Shown here: in pieces, positions 56,483 to 64,000 of the stretch
Layout of the letters: each line of letters begins with the position of its first letter
Position numbering within the stretch: the first letter of the stretch is position 1
NCBI RefSeq assembly: GCF_003605125.1
Contig: NZ_QPQT01000004.1
Span: 186,001-250,000 of the forward strand
DNA length: 64,000 nucleotides
Origin: Shewanella algidipiscicola
GTDB taxonomy: Bacteria; Pseudomonadota; Gammaproteobacteria; Enterobacterales; Shewanellaceae
Reading direction: 5' to 3'
The notes under the pieces: generated by a model
Seen by the model: only the letters and a program-made list of their open reading frames with translations
The model's database searches: none
What the model was told of the DNA's origin: nothing
Made by a program: the position numbers and the translations under genes

Positions 56483-56984
56483 TTCGATGCAGTCATTAGA
56501 GCAATTTGTTCATGCTGTTTTAGGCTTTATTGAGCTAGGCGGCATAGTGATGTGGCCGCTATTTATCTGTTGTTTATGGATGTTGTGGTTAGTCAGTCGT
56601 GCCTTATTTAAAGAGCAAAGCTTAGAAGCACTGAGTGGTGTAACAACCGAGTGTGACTGGCTTAATCAACGTTTGCGCTTGTTGGCATTAAGGCAGGCAC
56701 AGGCTCAGCAGTATGGCGATCTTCAAGGGGTTAGGTTACTTGCTATGGTTGCGCCGTTATTAGGCTTGCTCGGCACAGTGAGCGGAATGATCGCCATGTT
56801 TGATGCGGGAGCCAATTATGGCTTTCATGATCCAGCTGTAATTTCTGCAGGGATTTCTATGGCGATGGTGACCACGCAAACAGGTTTGTTTGTCGGCTTA
56901 ACAGGGGTGATATTGGCCTTTTTTTGGCAGCGAAAGCTTAATCGTTTAGATACCGATTTATTCGTTGGAGGCGCACATGCTTAG
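56469..56984 (+). CDS. exbB: ExbB-family proton channel subunit (ExbB2-like)
   Basis: 171 aa from ATG 56469, AAGGGGAAGG upstream; it overlaps the previous gene by 14 bases. Three transmembrane helices: FIELGGIVMWPLFICCLWMLWLV, LAMVAPLLGLLGTVSGMIAMFD and ISMAMVTTQTGLFVGLTGVILAFFW. The GLLGTVSGMI motif and the last helix with TTQ are the ion-path residues of ExbB/TolQ. With ExbD it powers TonB from the proton gradient. This short form, after a long TtpC-like protein, is the standard TonB2 arrangement. Confidence 0.92.
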   Translation: MAPSSSMQSLEQFVHAVLGFIELGGIVMWPLFICCLWMLWLVSRALFKEQSLEALSGVTTECDWLNQRLRLLALRQAQAQQYGDLQGVRLLAMVAPLLGLLGTVSGMIAMFDAGANYGFHDPAVISAGISMAMVTTQTGLFVGLTGVILAFFWQRKLNRLDTDLFVGGAHA

Positions 56985-57378
56985 CGATCGTTTTAGGCAA
57001 GATAAAGATCCCGAGATCAATATGACACCGATGCTAGATGTGGTTTTTATTTTGCTGATCTTCTTTATTGTGTCGACCAACTTTGTGCAGCAATCATCTG
57101 TTGAGATCAAGCGCCCGCAAGCCAGCACTGCGACCAGTGTTGACGGCAGCCCAATTGTGATAACGCTCGACACAACTGGTCGGGTCTACTTTGAGTCGAA
57201 AGAGATCGATATTTACTATCTGCCGGGAAAATTACAGCAGATTGCTAGTCAAACGCCGAAAGCAAAATTGCTGGTGGTGGCCGACACTAACTGCCCAACC
57301 GGGGTCACGATTAAAGTGTTAGATATCGCCAAACAGGCTGGGATCAGCTTTAGTTCTGTCGCGTCAGAGATCCATTAA
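56977..57378 (+). CDS. exbD: ExbD-family biopolymer transport protein
   Basis: 133 aa from ATG 56977 behind GGAGG. The membrane helix with the conserved Asp reads INMTPMLDVVFILLIFFIVSTNF (Asp21), the proton-translocating residue of ExbD. The periplasmic part PIVITLDTTGRVYFESKEID and LLVVADTNCPTGVTIKVLDIAKQAG is the peptidoglycan- or TonB-contacting domain. It forms the motor with the ExbB proteins. Stop overlaps the tonB start (TAATG). Confidence 0.95.
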   Translation: MLSDRFRQDKDPEINMTPMLDVVFILLIFFIVSTNFVQQSSVEIKRPQASTATSVDGSPIVITLDTTGRVYFESKEIDIYYLPGKLQQIASQTPKAKLLVVADTNCPTGVTIKVLDIAKQAGISFSSVASEIH

Positions 57379-58019
57379 TGATCAAACAGCAAGTTAAAGC
57401 CTTTTGGGTCAATAGTGTCAGGTTTATCTTATCGGTAATGGTAACTATTTTGCTTTGTTACTATTTGCCAAATAGTCTCAATCAAAGCCAGGATAAAGGG
57501 CCATTAACCCAGCAAGTTAAGCTGCAAGAACTGCCATTATTACCTGTTGAGAAGCCGCGCCAAGTGGAGCCCAAAAAAGTTCAATCTAAACCGATAACGG
57601 CGAGCGTGGTAACGCCGATATCAACCAGTATGCCGATTATGCCTGCTGTTGCAGATATGCCGTTGCAAGTTCCTATCATGGCTACACCGACATTGAATGG
57701 CTTGGGGTTACCCAGCATTGCTCCTGTGATTGCGGGTATAAAAGATGTTGATAAAGCGCCTGAATTATTACGCTTTATTCAGCCTAAAATGCCGATCGCA
57801 GGTCGTAAGTTTAAGCAAGGTGGCAAAGTTCTGCTGCGGCTTATTGTGGAGGCTGATGGCATAGTGAGTCACGCAGAGGTATTAGAAGCAGAGCCCAAAC
57901 AAGTGTTTGACCAATCAGCGATTGAAGCAGCGCGTAAATGGCGTTTTAAGCCTGCGGTGTTATCGGGCGAAGCGGTTAAGGTGTTTGTTGATGTACCGAT
58001 TAATTTTAAGGTGAGTTAG
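57378..58019 (+). CDS. tonB: TonB-type energy transducer
   Basis: 213 aa. One N-terminal transmembrane anchor (FILSVMVTILLCYYLPNSL, about residues 12-32), a short Pro/Lys spacer (LPVEKPRQVEPKKVQSKPI) and a C-terminal TonB domain: LIVEADGIVSHAEVLEAEPKQVFDQSAIEAARKWRFKPA. It contacts the TonB box of the receptor and transmits energy from ExbBD. The presence of a dedicated tonB in the same operon as a receptor suggests a one-to-one match, which is inference. Confidence 0.93.
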   Translation: MIKQQVKAFWVNSVRFILSVMVTILLCYYLPNSLNQSQDKGPLTQQVKLQELPLLPVEKPRQVEPKKVQSKPITASVVTPISTSMPIMPAVADMPLQVPIMATPTLNGLGLPSIAPVIAGIKDVDKAPELLRFIQPKMPIAGRKFKQGGKVLLRLIVEADGIVSHAEVLEAEPKQVFDQSAIEAARKWRFKPAVLSGEAVKVFVDVPINFKVS

Positions 58020-58021
58020 TG

Positions 58022-59275
58022 ATGAAGCGTATTCAACAACTTGCATTTTCATTTGTATTTAGTGGGTCTTTGATCAGTTTTTACAGCCATGGGCAGCAAG
58101 GGGAAAAGACAGACCAAGGACACTCGTTAAATCGGTTTGAGTCTAACCTGCTTAATAAAGCTAGCTCTTTGATAGAACGCAACGATTTTGATGCAGCGCT
58201 AGTCATGATGCAGCCATTACTTGAGCAAAATGCTCCACATCCAACGGTATTTCAATATGCATGTAAGACCATTGCCGATACAGGTGATGAAATTAAGGCG
58301 TTAAGTTGTTGGCAGCGAGGTTATAAGCTATATCCTCAGAAGGCGAATATTGCGATTAACTTAGCTCATGCTCAGCTTCAGTTTGAACATTATAAGGCGG
58401 CGCTTGCTAGCTTAAGCGGCTTGGATTTTTCAACTTTAGATGAGCCCATTTCAGCTCAAGTTCGTTATATGCGCGGCTACGCGCACTACCAACAGGGGCA
58501 ATATCAAGCGGTGTTAACTGAGCTGCTTAGCCATGATGTGAAGCTGCATTGGTGGCCATTGATTAGTTACAGCCAGCTGGCGTTAGAGCAATGGCAAGCA
58601 GCAAAAGATAGCGCTGAGAGTTGGCTAGCACTTGAGCCAATTAACCGCAGCGCATGGCAGGTCTTAACCCGCAGTGAGCTCGGGCTAGATCATCCTGTTG
58701 AGGCCGCGGTCGCAAGCGATATTGCTGCTAACTTACACACCGATAGAAACAAGGGCGTAGCTCGCGACAGTATTGGGCTGTTTGGTCAGATTAAAGCCTA
58801 TAATTTGGCAGCTAGTTGCACGCAGTTTATTAATTCCAAAACTGATAGCGCAGCGTTTGCATCTGCGGATTTTAGCTGCGCGCAATATGCGTGGATATCG
58901 GGGCGCTATCAAACTGCATTAAATATATTAATGCAGTTTGATATGAGCAAACAAAATCAGCTGCATGATGACTTTTATGTACTGCAAGGCCAACTATTTG
59001 CAGCGCTAAAGCAAGGCGATAAGGCGCGCAATGCATGGATTAAAGTCGGTTTACAATCATTGCCTACCGGCAGTGCGTCTGAAATAAAACATGCTCGACA
59101 ACGCCGCAATGAATTACAAGGGCAGGCTCTATTATTAATAGGGCAAAGTTACTGGCTAGAGGGACTATGGCCTGAGGCTGAGGCGAGTTACAGGAAGCTT
59201 GCGCAAACACCGGGATTTGAAACGATAGCGGCAGCTTTTAGTCAAAGGTTAACTGCCTTAGTATTGTTTGAATAG
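58022..59275 (+). CDS. TPR-repeat periplasmic protein of the TonB2 cluster
   Basis: 417 aa from ATG 58022 (GTG 58019 is one codon earlier). Signal peptide (LAFSFVFSGSLISFYSHG), then several TPR-like helix pairs, e.g. LNKASSLIERNDFDAALVMMQPLLEQN, ALSCWQRGYKLYPQKANIAINLAHAQLQ, YMRGYAHYQQGQYQAVL and FYVLQGQLFAALKQGDKARNAWIKV. TPR proteins end many TonB2 clusters in Vibrio and Shewanella and are thought to scaffold the complex in the periplasm. Last gene of the operon; the following bases are remnants. Confidence 0.85.
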   Translation: MKRIQQLAFSFVFSGSLISFYSHGQQGEKTDQGHSLNRFESNLLNKASSLIERNDFDAALVMMQPLLEQNAPHPTVFQYACKTIADTGDEIKALSCWQRGYKLYPQKANIAINLAHAQLQFEHYKAALASLSGLDFSTLDEPISAQVRYMRGYAHYQQGQYQAVLTELLSHDVKLHWWPLISYSQLALEQWQAAKDSAESWLALEPINRSAWQVLTRSELGLDHPVEAAVASDIAANLHTDRNKGVARDSIGLFGQIKAYNLAASCTQFINSKTDSAAFASADFSCAQYAWISGRYQTALNILMQFDMSKQNQLHDDFYVLQGQLFAALKQGDKARNAWIKVGLQSLPTGSASEIKHARQRRNELQGQALLLIGQSYWLEGLWPEAEASYRKLAQTPGFETIAAAFSQRLTALVLFE

Positions 59276-59415
59276 AAACTCAGATGGTCAAAGCGGGTGG
59301 CTGTGGTAGCAGCATCTGCGCCCAAATCATCCATATTTAGTTTTATTGCTCTACTATGGCAATTGGTCTCTTAGGTAGAAAAAATAAAACCAGCAACATA
59401 GCTTCTCGGATCTTA

Positions 59416-59499
59416 ATGATCGACAATTACGACTTTTTCATCTTCAATTTGGTGCAGTATTTTCAGCAGCTTGGACAAGATATTGTGGTTAAGCGGTAA
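59416..59499 (+). pseudogene. 5-prime fragment of a pabA-like gene
   Basis: 27 codons from ATG 59416 read MIDNYDFFIFNLVQYFQQLG then QDIVVKR, matching the first residues of PabA/TrpG glutamine amidotransferases (usually MLLMIDNYDSFTYNLVQYF). A TAA follows and all catalytic residues are missing. It ends where IS66 DNA begins, so it is a cut-off scrap, not the working gene. Confidence 0.8.
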
Positions 59500-59519
59500 A
59501 CGTCCGCTGAACTAGTACA

Positions 59520-60250
59520 TGATAGTCAAACAGCACCACATTATACATCAATGCTTTATCATTAATGTCTTTTGCTGTTAACGCTGGCGAGTCTGCACCT
59601 GAGCAGTACACCCAAATATACGATTCCGCTCGTTCATCATTGATGACTTTGATTGTTGTTTCATCTGCCTGTATGACGGGTTGTGAGAGCAATATTTCTC
59701 TCAACCGTTGATCCAAGGGCTTAAACAAGGTGCCGCACTTCATCATCCAGTCCGACAGGGTTCGCCGATTAATTTCAATACCGTGTTGCTTGAATAGGGG
59801 GTCTTGTCGATAAAGCGGTAAGGCGTACTGATATTTACTGGTGATGATTTGGCTGAGCAAGCTGGGAGTGGCGTAGTCCTTTGGTATGGGGCTACTCGGC
59901 ACCGGCGCTTGTTTGATGATGCTCTGGGTACCGTGCTTTTCACAATGCTGGCAGCTGTACTTCAAGCGAATATTTTCTATGACTCTGACTTTAGCGGGAA
60001 TGAACGCCAGTTTTTCACTGATACCTTCGCCCATCTTTTGAAGCTGATGACCGCAACAATCACACTCCTTGTCCGCTTCACCAATGTCATGGAACACTTG
60101 AGCTTGTGGCAAGTGCTCCGGTAACGGTTTTCGCTTAGTTTTTTCTTTTTTCTTTGGCGGAGTGGTTTCTGACTCTGGTGTGGTATCGACGGCTAAAGTG
60201 TCGTCTTCAGCCAGCGTTTCTGCTTCATTAAACAACTCACCTTGGGCTTG
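59520..60250 (-). pseudogene. IS66-family transposase remnant
   Basis: On the minus strand GELFNEAETLAEDDT opens the known N-terminal part of an IS66 TnpC. A basic linker TPPKKKEKTKRKPLP, the zinc-binding CDCCGHQLQ...YSCQHCEKHG and the DDE start QPVIQADETTIKV follow, then ALMYNVVLFDYH, after which the sequence leaves the family. The N-terminal end (from about 60250) and the C-terminal 40 percent are missing. The frame upstream of it belongs to the TetR gene DNA. Confidence 0.85.
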
Positions 60251-60815
60251 CCATGGCCTGCCAAAACAGGTTGAAGCTGGCTTCTTTGTGGCTGGCCTGC
60301 TGCCATGTGTCAGGGTTATCAATAAAATAGCGGGTGGCGGCAAGGAATTGGCCGTGGCAATTGTCTTGCATCAGTGCCACCGGATAGGGGGCGATAACAC
60401 CTAGCGTTTGGCCTTGTTCAATTAAGTCACCAATAAAGCCTAAAATGGTGTTCATCGCCTGCATACGTACCGCTTGCTCAACCGTTGGTGACATAGAGTA
60501 TTGCTGAAAAAAGGCCTGCTTGAGCGGATTGTCGATCGCCCAATCGAGTGCGCTAAACCAGAGGTGTTTAGCATCTTGCTTAAGCTCCCCCGAGGGCTGA
60601 GCGCTAGCGATAATCGCATCGGCAAACTCTTGCTTAATCGATAAAAAAAGGTGCTGCATTAGCGCATCTTTAGAGGGGAAGTGGTGAAACAAGGTGCCTG
60701 TGGCCACGCCAGCTTGGCGGGCTATCGCTGCGGTAGTGGTGGCATGAAAGCCCTGGGCGACAAACAGGCGGAGGGCTGTGTCCAAGATGGCTTGTTTTTT
60801 GTCGGTAATGCTCAT
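60237..60815 (-). CDS. TetR/AcrR-family transcriptional regulator
   Basis: 192 aa from ATG 60815 with AAGGAAC upstream; a longer start in the frame is unlikely. The helix-turn-helix domain reads KQAILDTALRLFVAQGFHATTTAAIARQAGVATGTLFHHFPSKDALMQHLF, standard for TetR. The rest is a ligand-binding helical bundle. The gene ends exactly at the IS66 remnant, so its last few residues (MASPR) may be altered. It probably represses the aldehyde dehydrogenase gene upstream (60907), whose promoter carries a palindrome; this is inference. Confidence 0.88.
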   Translation of the reverse strand: MSITDKKQAILDTALRLFVAQGFHATTTAAIARQAGVATGTLFHHFPSKDALMQHLFLSIKQEFADAIIASAQPSGELKQDAKHLWFSALDWAIDNPLKQAFFQQYSMSPTVEQAVRMQAMNTILGFIGDLIEQGQTLGVIAPYPVALMQDNCHGQFLAATRYFIDNPDTWQQASHKEASFNLFWQAMASPR

Positions 60816-60906
60816 GGTGTTCCTTACTGCATCATATGGCTGCGGACACAGGCCCGCCGCGGCGTGCGATAACTGCAATTTATCGCGTGCAACCTCGTCG
60901 TGGCCG

Positions 60907-62331
60907 TTAGCGTAAAAACACTTTCATCAGTAGCTTTTGTATTAGGCCACCATAAGGGGGATGGACTAACTTACCGGTATTCAATTTGCCGCGACTGAGC
61001 ACAGTTTTAGCGTGGCTCATGGTTAAAAAGCCCTCTTTACCATGATAATGCCCCATGCCCGAGGGGCCAATTCCGCCAAAGGGCGCGTCATCGGCCGCTA
61101 CATGAAATACGGTTTCGTTAATACACACACCGCCAGAGTGGGTGTGGCTTAAAATACGTTGCTGTGCTGCGCTATCGAAACTCATGATATATAAGGCTAA
61201 CGGTCGTGGGCGATCATTGATGTAGTTTATGGCTTGAGCTAGATCATCATATTCTATGATAGGCAGCAGCGGGCCAAAGATCTCCTCTTGCATCACCAGC
61301 ATCTCATCATTGACTTGGCTTAGCAGCTGGGTGGGGATCTTACGCGTCTTGCTGTCGATAGCTTCACCATTGGCCGAGGTGATGAGTGCGCCTTTACTGC
61401 GCGCATCGTCGAGCACGGCGACTATCCTGTCAAACTGACGTTGATTAATGATGGCGCCATAATCTGGGTTGTTGGCGATTTGACCATACATGGCATTAAA
61501 CTTGTGCGCGAACGCTTGCTTAAAGGCGTCGGTTTTTCCCTTGGGCAGTAACACATAATCGGGGGCGACACAGATTTGTCCGGCATTTAAGCATTTACCG
61601 TAGATCATCCTCTCGACCGCTGTCTCAAGTGGCATATCATCGGCAATGATCACCGGCGATTTACCCCCTAGCTCTAAGGTGACCGGAGTGAGATTGTCGG
61701 CGGCGGCGCGCATCACGTGACGCCCGACTGTGGTTGAGCCAGTAAACAATAGATGATCGAAAGGCTGCGCCGAAAAAGCGGCCGCGACATCGGCCTCTCC
61801 TTCAACGACGGCGACCACAGTGTCATCAAATAGCTCAGCGAGCATCTTTTTTAATACGGTATTGGTGTGCGGGGTGAATTCAGACAGCTTGATCATGGCG
61901 CGGTTACCCGCAGCCAGTGCGGTAATTAATGGCCCGACAGATAACATCACCGGGAAGTTCCACGGCACTATGATGCCAACCACGCCAACAGGTTGATAAT
62001 GTACGGTAATGTTTGCTGGGGCCAGCAGCATACCGGCATGGCGGCGGCTGGGCTTCATCCAACTTTTTAAATGTTTGAGGGTGTAATTGATATTGTTAAT
62101 GCAGGGCATGATGTCGGAAATAAGGCTATCGTCAGCCGAGCGGTGGCCATAGTCTTGCGACAGAGCCTCAATAATGCTGTTTTGCTGCGTGAGTAAGGCT
62201 TTTTTTAAGGCCTTGAGCTGTGCTTTTCGCGCATCGAGATCCGGAGCCGGTTGGCGCTGATAAGCGGATTTTTGCGCGTTTAATTGCTGTAACAGTTGAG
62301 TGGCAATATCGGTTTGCAGTGGCATATTCAT
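60907..62331 (-). CDS. coniferyl-aldehyde-dehydrogenase-type aldehyde dehydrogenase
   Basis: 474 aa, typical length of the CalB-like, membrane-associated short branch. Catalytic elements are PWNFPVMLSVGPLITALAAGN, FTGSTTVGRHVM (NAD loop), LELGGKSP with the catalytic Glu, and GQICVAPDYVL with the Cys near residue 252. EEIFGPLLPII and PFGGIGPSGMGHYHG finish the order. It oxidises aldehydes to acids with NAD. The last residues GGLIQKLLMKVFLR are amphipathic. The TetR gene follows by 91 bases on the same strand. Confidence 0.9.
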   Translation of the reverse strand: MNMPLQTDIATQLLQQLNAQKSAYQRQPAPDLDARKAQLKALKKALLTQQNSIIEALSQDYGHRSADDSLISDIMPCINNINYTLKHLKSWMKPSRRHAGMLLAPANITVHYQPVGVVGIIVPWNFPVMLSVGPLITALAAGNRAMIKLSEFTPHTNTVLKKMLAELFDDTVVAVVEGEADVAAAFSAQPFDHLLFTGSTTVGRHVMRAAADNLTPVTLELGGKSPVIIADDMPLETAVERMIYGKCLNAGQICVAPDYVLLPKGKTDAFKQAFAHKFNAMYGQIANNPDYGAIINQRQFDRIVAVLDDARSKGALITSANGEAIDSKTRKIPTQLLSQVNDEMLVMQEEIFGPLLPIIEYDDLAQAINYINDRPRPLALYIMSFDSAAQQRILSHTHSGGVCINETVFHVAADDAPFGGIGPSGMGHYHGKEGFLTMSHAKTVLSRGKLNTGKLVHPPYGGLIQKLLMKVFLR

Positions 62332-62435
62332 TACACCTGTCCTTATTCGCTAGCGCGTGATGAGTGGTTACCGCTCGAACTTATTCGCCTTAAAGTAAGC
62401 CATGTATCTTGCATGGCGATATCATTCAAAAAATA

Positions 62436-62453
62436 ACCGACTGATTAGTCGGT
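62436..62453. promoter_or_regulatory. palindromic operator upstream of the aldehyde dehydrogenase
   Basis: ACCGACT-GATT-AGTCGGT is a perfect 7+4+7 palindrome about 105 bases upstream of the aldehyde dehydrogenase start. Its size and symmetry fit a TetR-family operator; the adjacent TetR gene is the obvious candidate. Confidence 0.65.
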
Positions 62454-62510
62454 CTGATAGTAGGCGACATTGACTCTGCGGTCAAATAAGCATCATGATT
62501 CACAATAAAG

Positions 62511-62526
62511 TGTGATCTAGATCAAC
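62511..62526 (+). promoter_or_regulatory. CRP-type site upstream of the SpoIIAA-like gene
   Basis: TGTGATCTAGATCAAC differs from the CRP consensus core TGTGA-N6-TCACA by two bases. It lies 85 bases before the ATG at 62596. Confidence 0.55.
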
Positions 62527-62595
62527 TGTGTTTATGGTATCAAAAACTACACTTAAAGCTGGATGTGTAGGTTTTTTTGAGTCATTGGAGGGCAT

Positions 62596-62973
62596 ATGAG
62601 TGATTTACAGCATGGTATTTCTATCGGTATCGAACGAAGTGGCGACAATATCTATTTAATGCTGACGGCCATCGGCACTTTAACCCACGCCGATTATGAG
62701 TTGATGACCCCTATTTTAGAGTCGGCGTTGGCGGGACTCGATCAGCCTGAAATTGTCGCGTTGGTGGATATTACCCAATTAGAGGGGATCTCACTGCATG
62801 CTGCGTGGGACGATCTGCAACTGGGGCTTAAACACGGTAAAGCGTTTCACAAGGTGGCGATTGTCGGGCGTGGCGATTTCCAGCAGTGGATGAGTCGCAT
62901 TGCCGGCTGGTTTAGCCCAGGTGAATTTAAATTTTTTGATAGTCGAGCTAAGGCAAGAGCATGGTTGCTGTGA
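62596..62973 (+). CDS. SpoIIAA-like (STAS-related) protein
   Basis: 125 aa with GGAGG-like GGAGGGC before the ATG. The order of strands and helices (ISIGIERSGDNIYLMLTAIG, LVDITQLEGISLHAAWDDLQLGLKHG, KVAIVGRGDFQQWMSRIAGWFS, FKFFDSRAKARAWL) matches the SpoIIAA-like family. Its members resemble STAS domains but lack the phosphorylatable Ser and are thought to bind lipids or small ligands. Function here unknown. Possibly CRP-controlled (site at 62511). Confidence 0.85.
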   Translation: MSDLQHGISIGIERSGDNIYLMLTAIGTLTHADYELMTPILESALAGLDQPEIVALVDITQLEGISLHAAWDDLQLGLKHGKAFHKVAIVGRGDFQQWMSRIAGWFSPGEFKFFDSRAKARAWLL

Positions 62974-63015
62974 TGTCAGTGGTCATAGAGCTTCAGCTGG
63001 TTAATGCTTAATGCG

Positions 63016-63052
63016 CCTTAAGTTGATGAACCTTAAGTTGATGAACCTTAAG
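63016..63052 (+). repeat. 15-bp tandem repeat
   Basis: CCTTAAGTTGATGAA twice in tandem (63016-63030, 63031-63045) plus seven more bases, in the gap before the UspA pair. Confidence 0.8.
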
Positions 63053-63263
63053 TGTCGAGCACGAATAGAGGCTATGGTCGTCACACTTAGCAATGCCATT
63101 TGGCGTGCGATTAGGCCGTGGAGTCTAGTCATCTAAGCTTAACGGTTGTTGGGTTATCCGCTAAGCTTAATTACTGTAACCTGTGAATGGTATATCAAGT
63201 CTTGCGCTAAACGGCTCAATGATACTACCGCTCACATCTCGCATTACCGCTAAGGAGTTCACG

Positions 63264-63695
63264 ATGAGAAAAGGTCAAATTTTATGCCCAACCGACTTTT
63301 CCGAAACGGCGTCTCATGCGCTGTCTTATGCTATTGAAATGGCCAACCTATATCAGGTGGGCTTTCGATTATTGCATGTTGTTGAGCAGCCTGTTGGTGA
63401 TGAAAATTACCAGATCTTGGCTATCACTCCCGACGAATTAGCTAAGTCGATGGAAGATGCTGCCGCTGAAAAAATGAAATCATTATTAGCCAAGCTGGAC
63501 AGTAATTTAGCGGTTGAAACCATGATCCGTCGTGGTGATGCGGTGACCGAGATCTTAGCCGAAGCCGAGGAGAGTGCTGCAGGTATGATCGTGATAGCCA
63601 GTCATGGCCGCACGGGTTTCTCCCATTTTTTACACACCAATGTCGCCGAGGCCGTAGCCAATGGGGCTAAGTGTCCGGTATTGGTGGTTAAATAA
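63264..63695 (+). CDS. universal stress protein (UspA family)
   Basis: 143 aa from ATG 63264 behind AAGGAG; an earlier in-frame start at 63183 lacks a ribosome site. It opens GQILCPTDFSETASHALSYAIEMANLYQ, and the ATP-binding motif is VIASHGRTGFSHFLHTNVAEAVANGAKCPVLVV, the G-2x-G-9x-G-S/T-type loop. UspA proteins bind ATP and help survive starvation and other stress. A second copy begins 61 bases later. Confidence 0.92.
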   Translation: MRKGQILCPTDFSETASHALSYAIEMANLYQVGFRLLHVVEQPVGDENYQILAITPDELAKSMEDAAAEKMKSLLAKLDSNLAVETMIRRGDAVTEILAEAEESAAGMIVIASHGRTGFSHFLHTNVAEAVANGAKCPVLVVK

Positions 63696-63755
63696 AGGTG
63701 TGAGTTGCAGAGACAGGGATGCTCCTCGCTGACACCATTATTGAGGAGGTGAGTG

Positions 63756-64000
63756 ATGCGTACTCATCAGATTCTATGCCCAACCGACTTTTCTGATACG
63801 GCGTCTCATGCTTTGGGTTATGCTATTGAAATGGCATCACTTTACGGTGTGGATTTACGAATAGTGCACGTAGTAAGTCAGCCTTATGGTGCCCATAATT
63901 ACGGTATTATGATCGGCAGTAATGAAGAGCTAGAGCAGCATTTGCATGCCTATGCCAGTGGCAAATTAGGGCAAATAGTGCGAGAAGCTCAGCTAGAGAT
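63756..64000 (+). CDS. second universal stress protein (UspA family), partial
   Basis: ATG 63756 behind GAGGAGG opens HQILCPTDFSDTASHALGYA, a close paralogue of the preceding protein. About 81 codons are in the window; the ATP-binding loop lies beyond it. The pair is a tandem duplication and likely one operon. Confidence 0.9.
   Translation, partial: MRTHQILCPTDFSDTASHALGYAIEMASLYGVDLRIVHVVSQPYGAHNYGIMIGSNEELEQHLHAYASGKLGQIVREAQLE

Noticed and set aside
59489..60343. Intact 284-codon IS66 transposase
   Set aside because: Both ends of the open frame are foreign (TetR-gene DNA at the start, pabA-side DNA at the end).

Overview
The window reads as chromosomal DNA of a Shewanella-type marine gammaproteobacterium. 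The support is the gene order metK / tkt-epd-pgk-fba and xerD-dsbC-recJ, the srmB/trmN neighbourhood, a surface decaheme cytochrome of the OmcA/MtrC family, a split-Soret-type diheme cytochrome, and many membrane-anchored ToxR-like and sensory proteins. No rRNA, tRNA or CRISPR array was recognised.

Layout. 1-4.5 kb: end of a GAF/GGDEF protein (cut by the window edge), a GNAT acetyltransferase, and small house-keeping or unknown genes, including an SDR with an odd His-rich insert. 4.5-12 kb: metK, then divergently tkt, epd, pgk and fba (central carbon metabolism). 12-18.8 kb: a DUF481 outer-membrane protein, two related ToxR-like membrane regulators (the second with a FidL-like partner), and on the minus strand a Tat-exported diheme cytochrome with a small lipoprotein-like partner. 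19-24 kb: two GNAT acetyltransferases, a repeat-rich intergenic region, and a stand-alone OmcA-like decaheme cytochrome. 24-29 kb: two overlapping LysR regulators (the second frameshifted at a poly-A run), a large PAS sensor with a degenerate GGDEF domain, and a radical SAM protein. 29-41.5 kb: an RND efflux pair, srmB, trmN, brnQ, xerD, dsbC, recJ.

41.5-47.3 kb is a decayed accessory zone: a 0.4 kb composite repeat, a broken REP-associated transposase, an IS4-family element inserted with a perfect 9-bp target duplication into a small secreted Cys-rich protein gene, an IS4-type transposase fragment, and AT-rich orphan genes. 59.3-60.3 kb is a matching junk zone, with a pabA 5-prime fragment and an IS66 remnant.

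Between these two zones lies the most interesting part, a tightly coupled operon at 47.4-59.3 kb. It encodes a TonB-dependent receptor, a periplasmic binding protein, a FecCD-type permease, an ABC ATPase fused to a THEP1-like NTPase, a CcsA-like and a ResB-like membrane protein, a DUF3450 protein, a long ExbB (TtpC-like), a short ExbB, ExbD, TonB and a TPR protein. It therefore looks like a self-contained outer- and inner-membrane uptake system with its own energising complex plus a heme-handling-like membrane pair. The substrate is not evident from sequence; a metal chelate, heme or corrinoid is the best guess. The window closes with a TetR regulator, a coniferyl-type aldehyde dehydrogenase with a clear palindromic operator, a SpoIIAA-like protein and two tandem UspA proteins.
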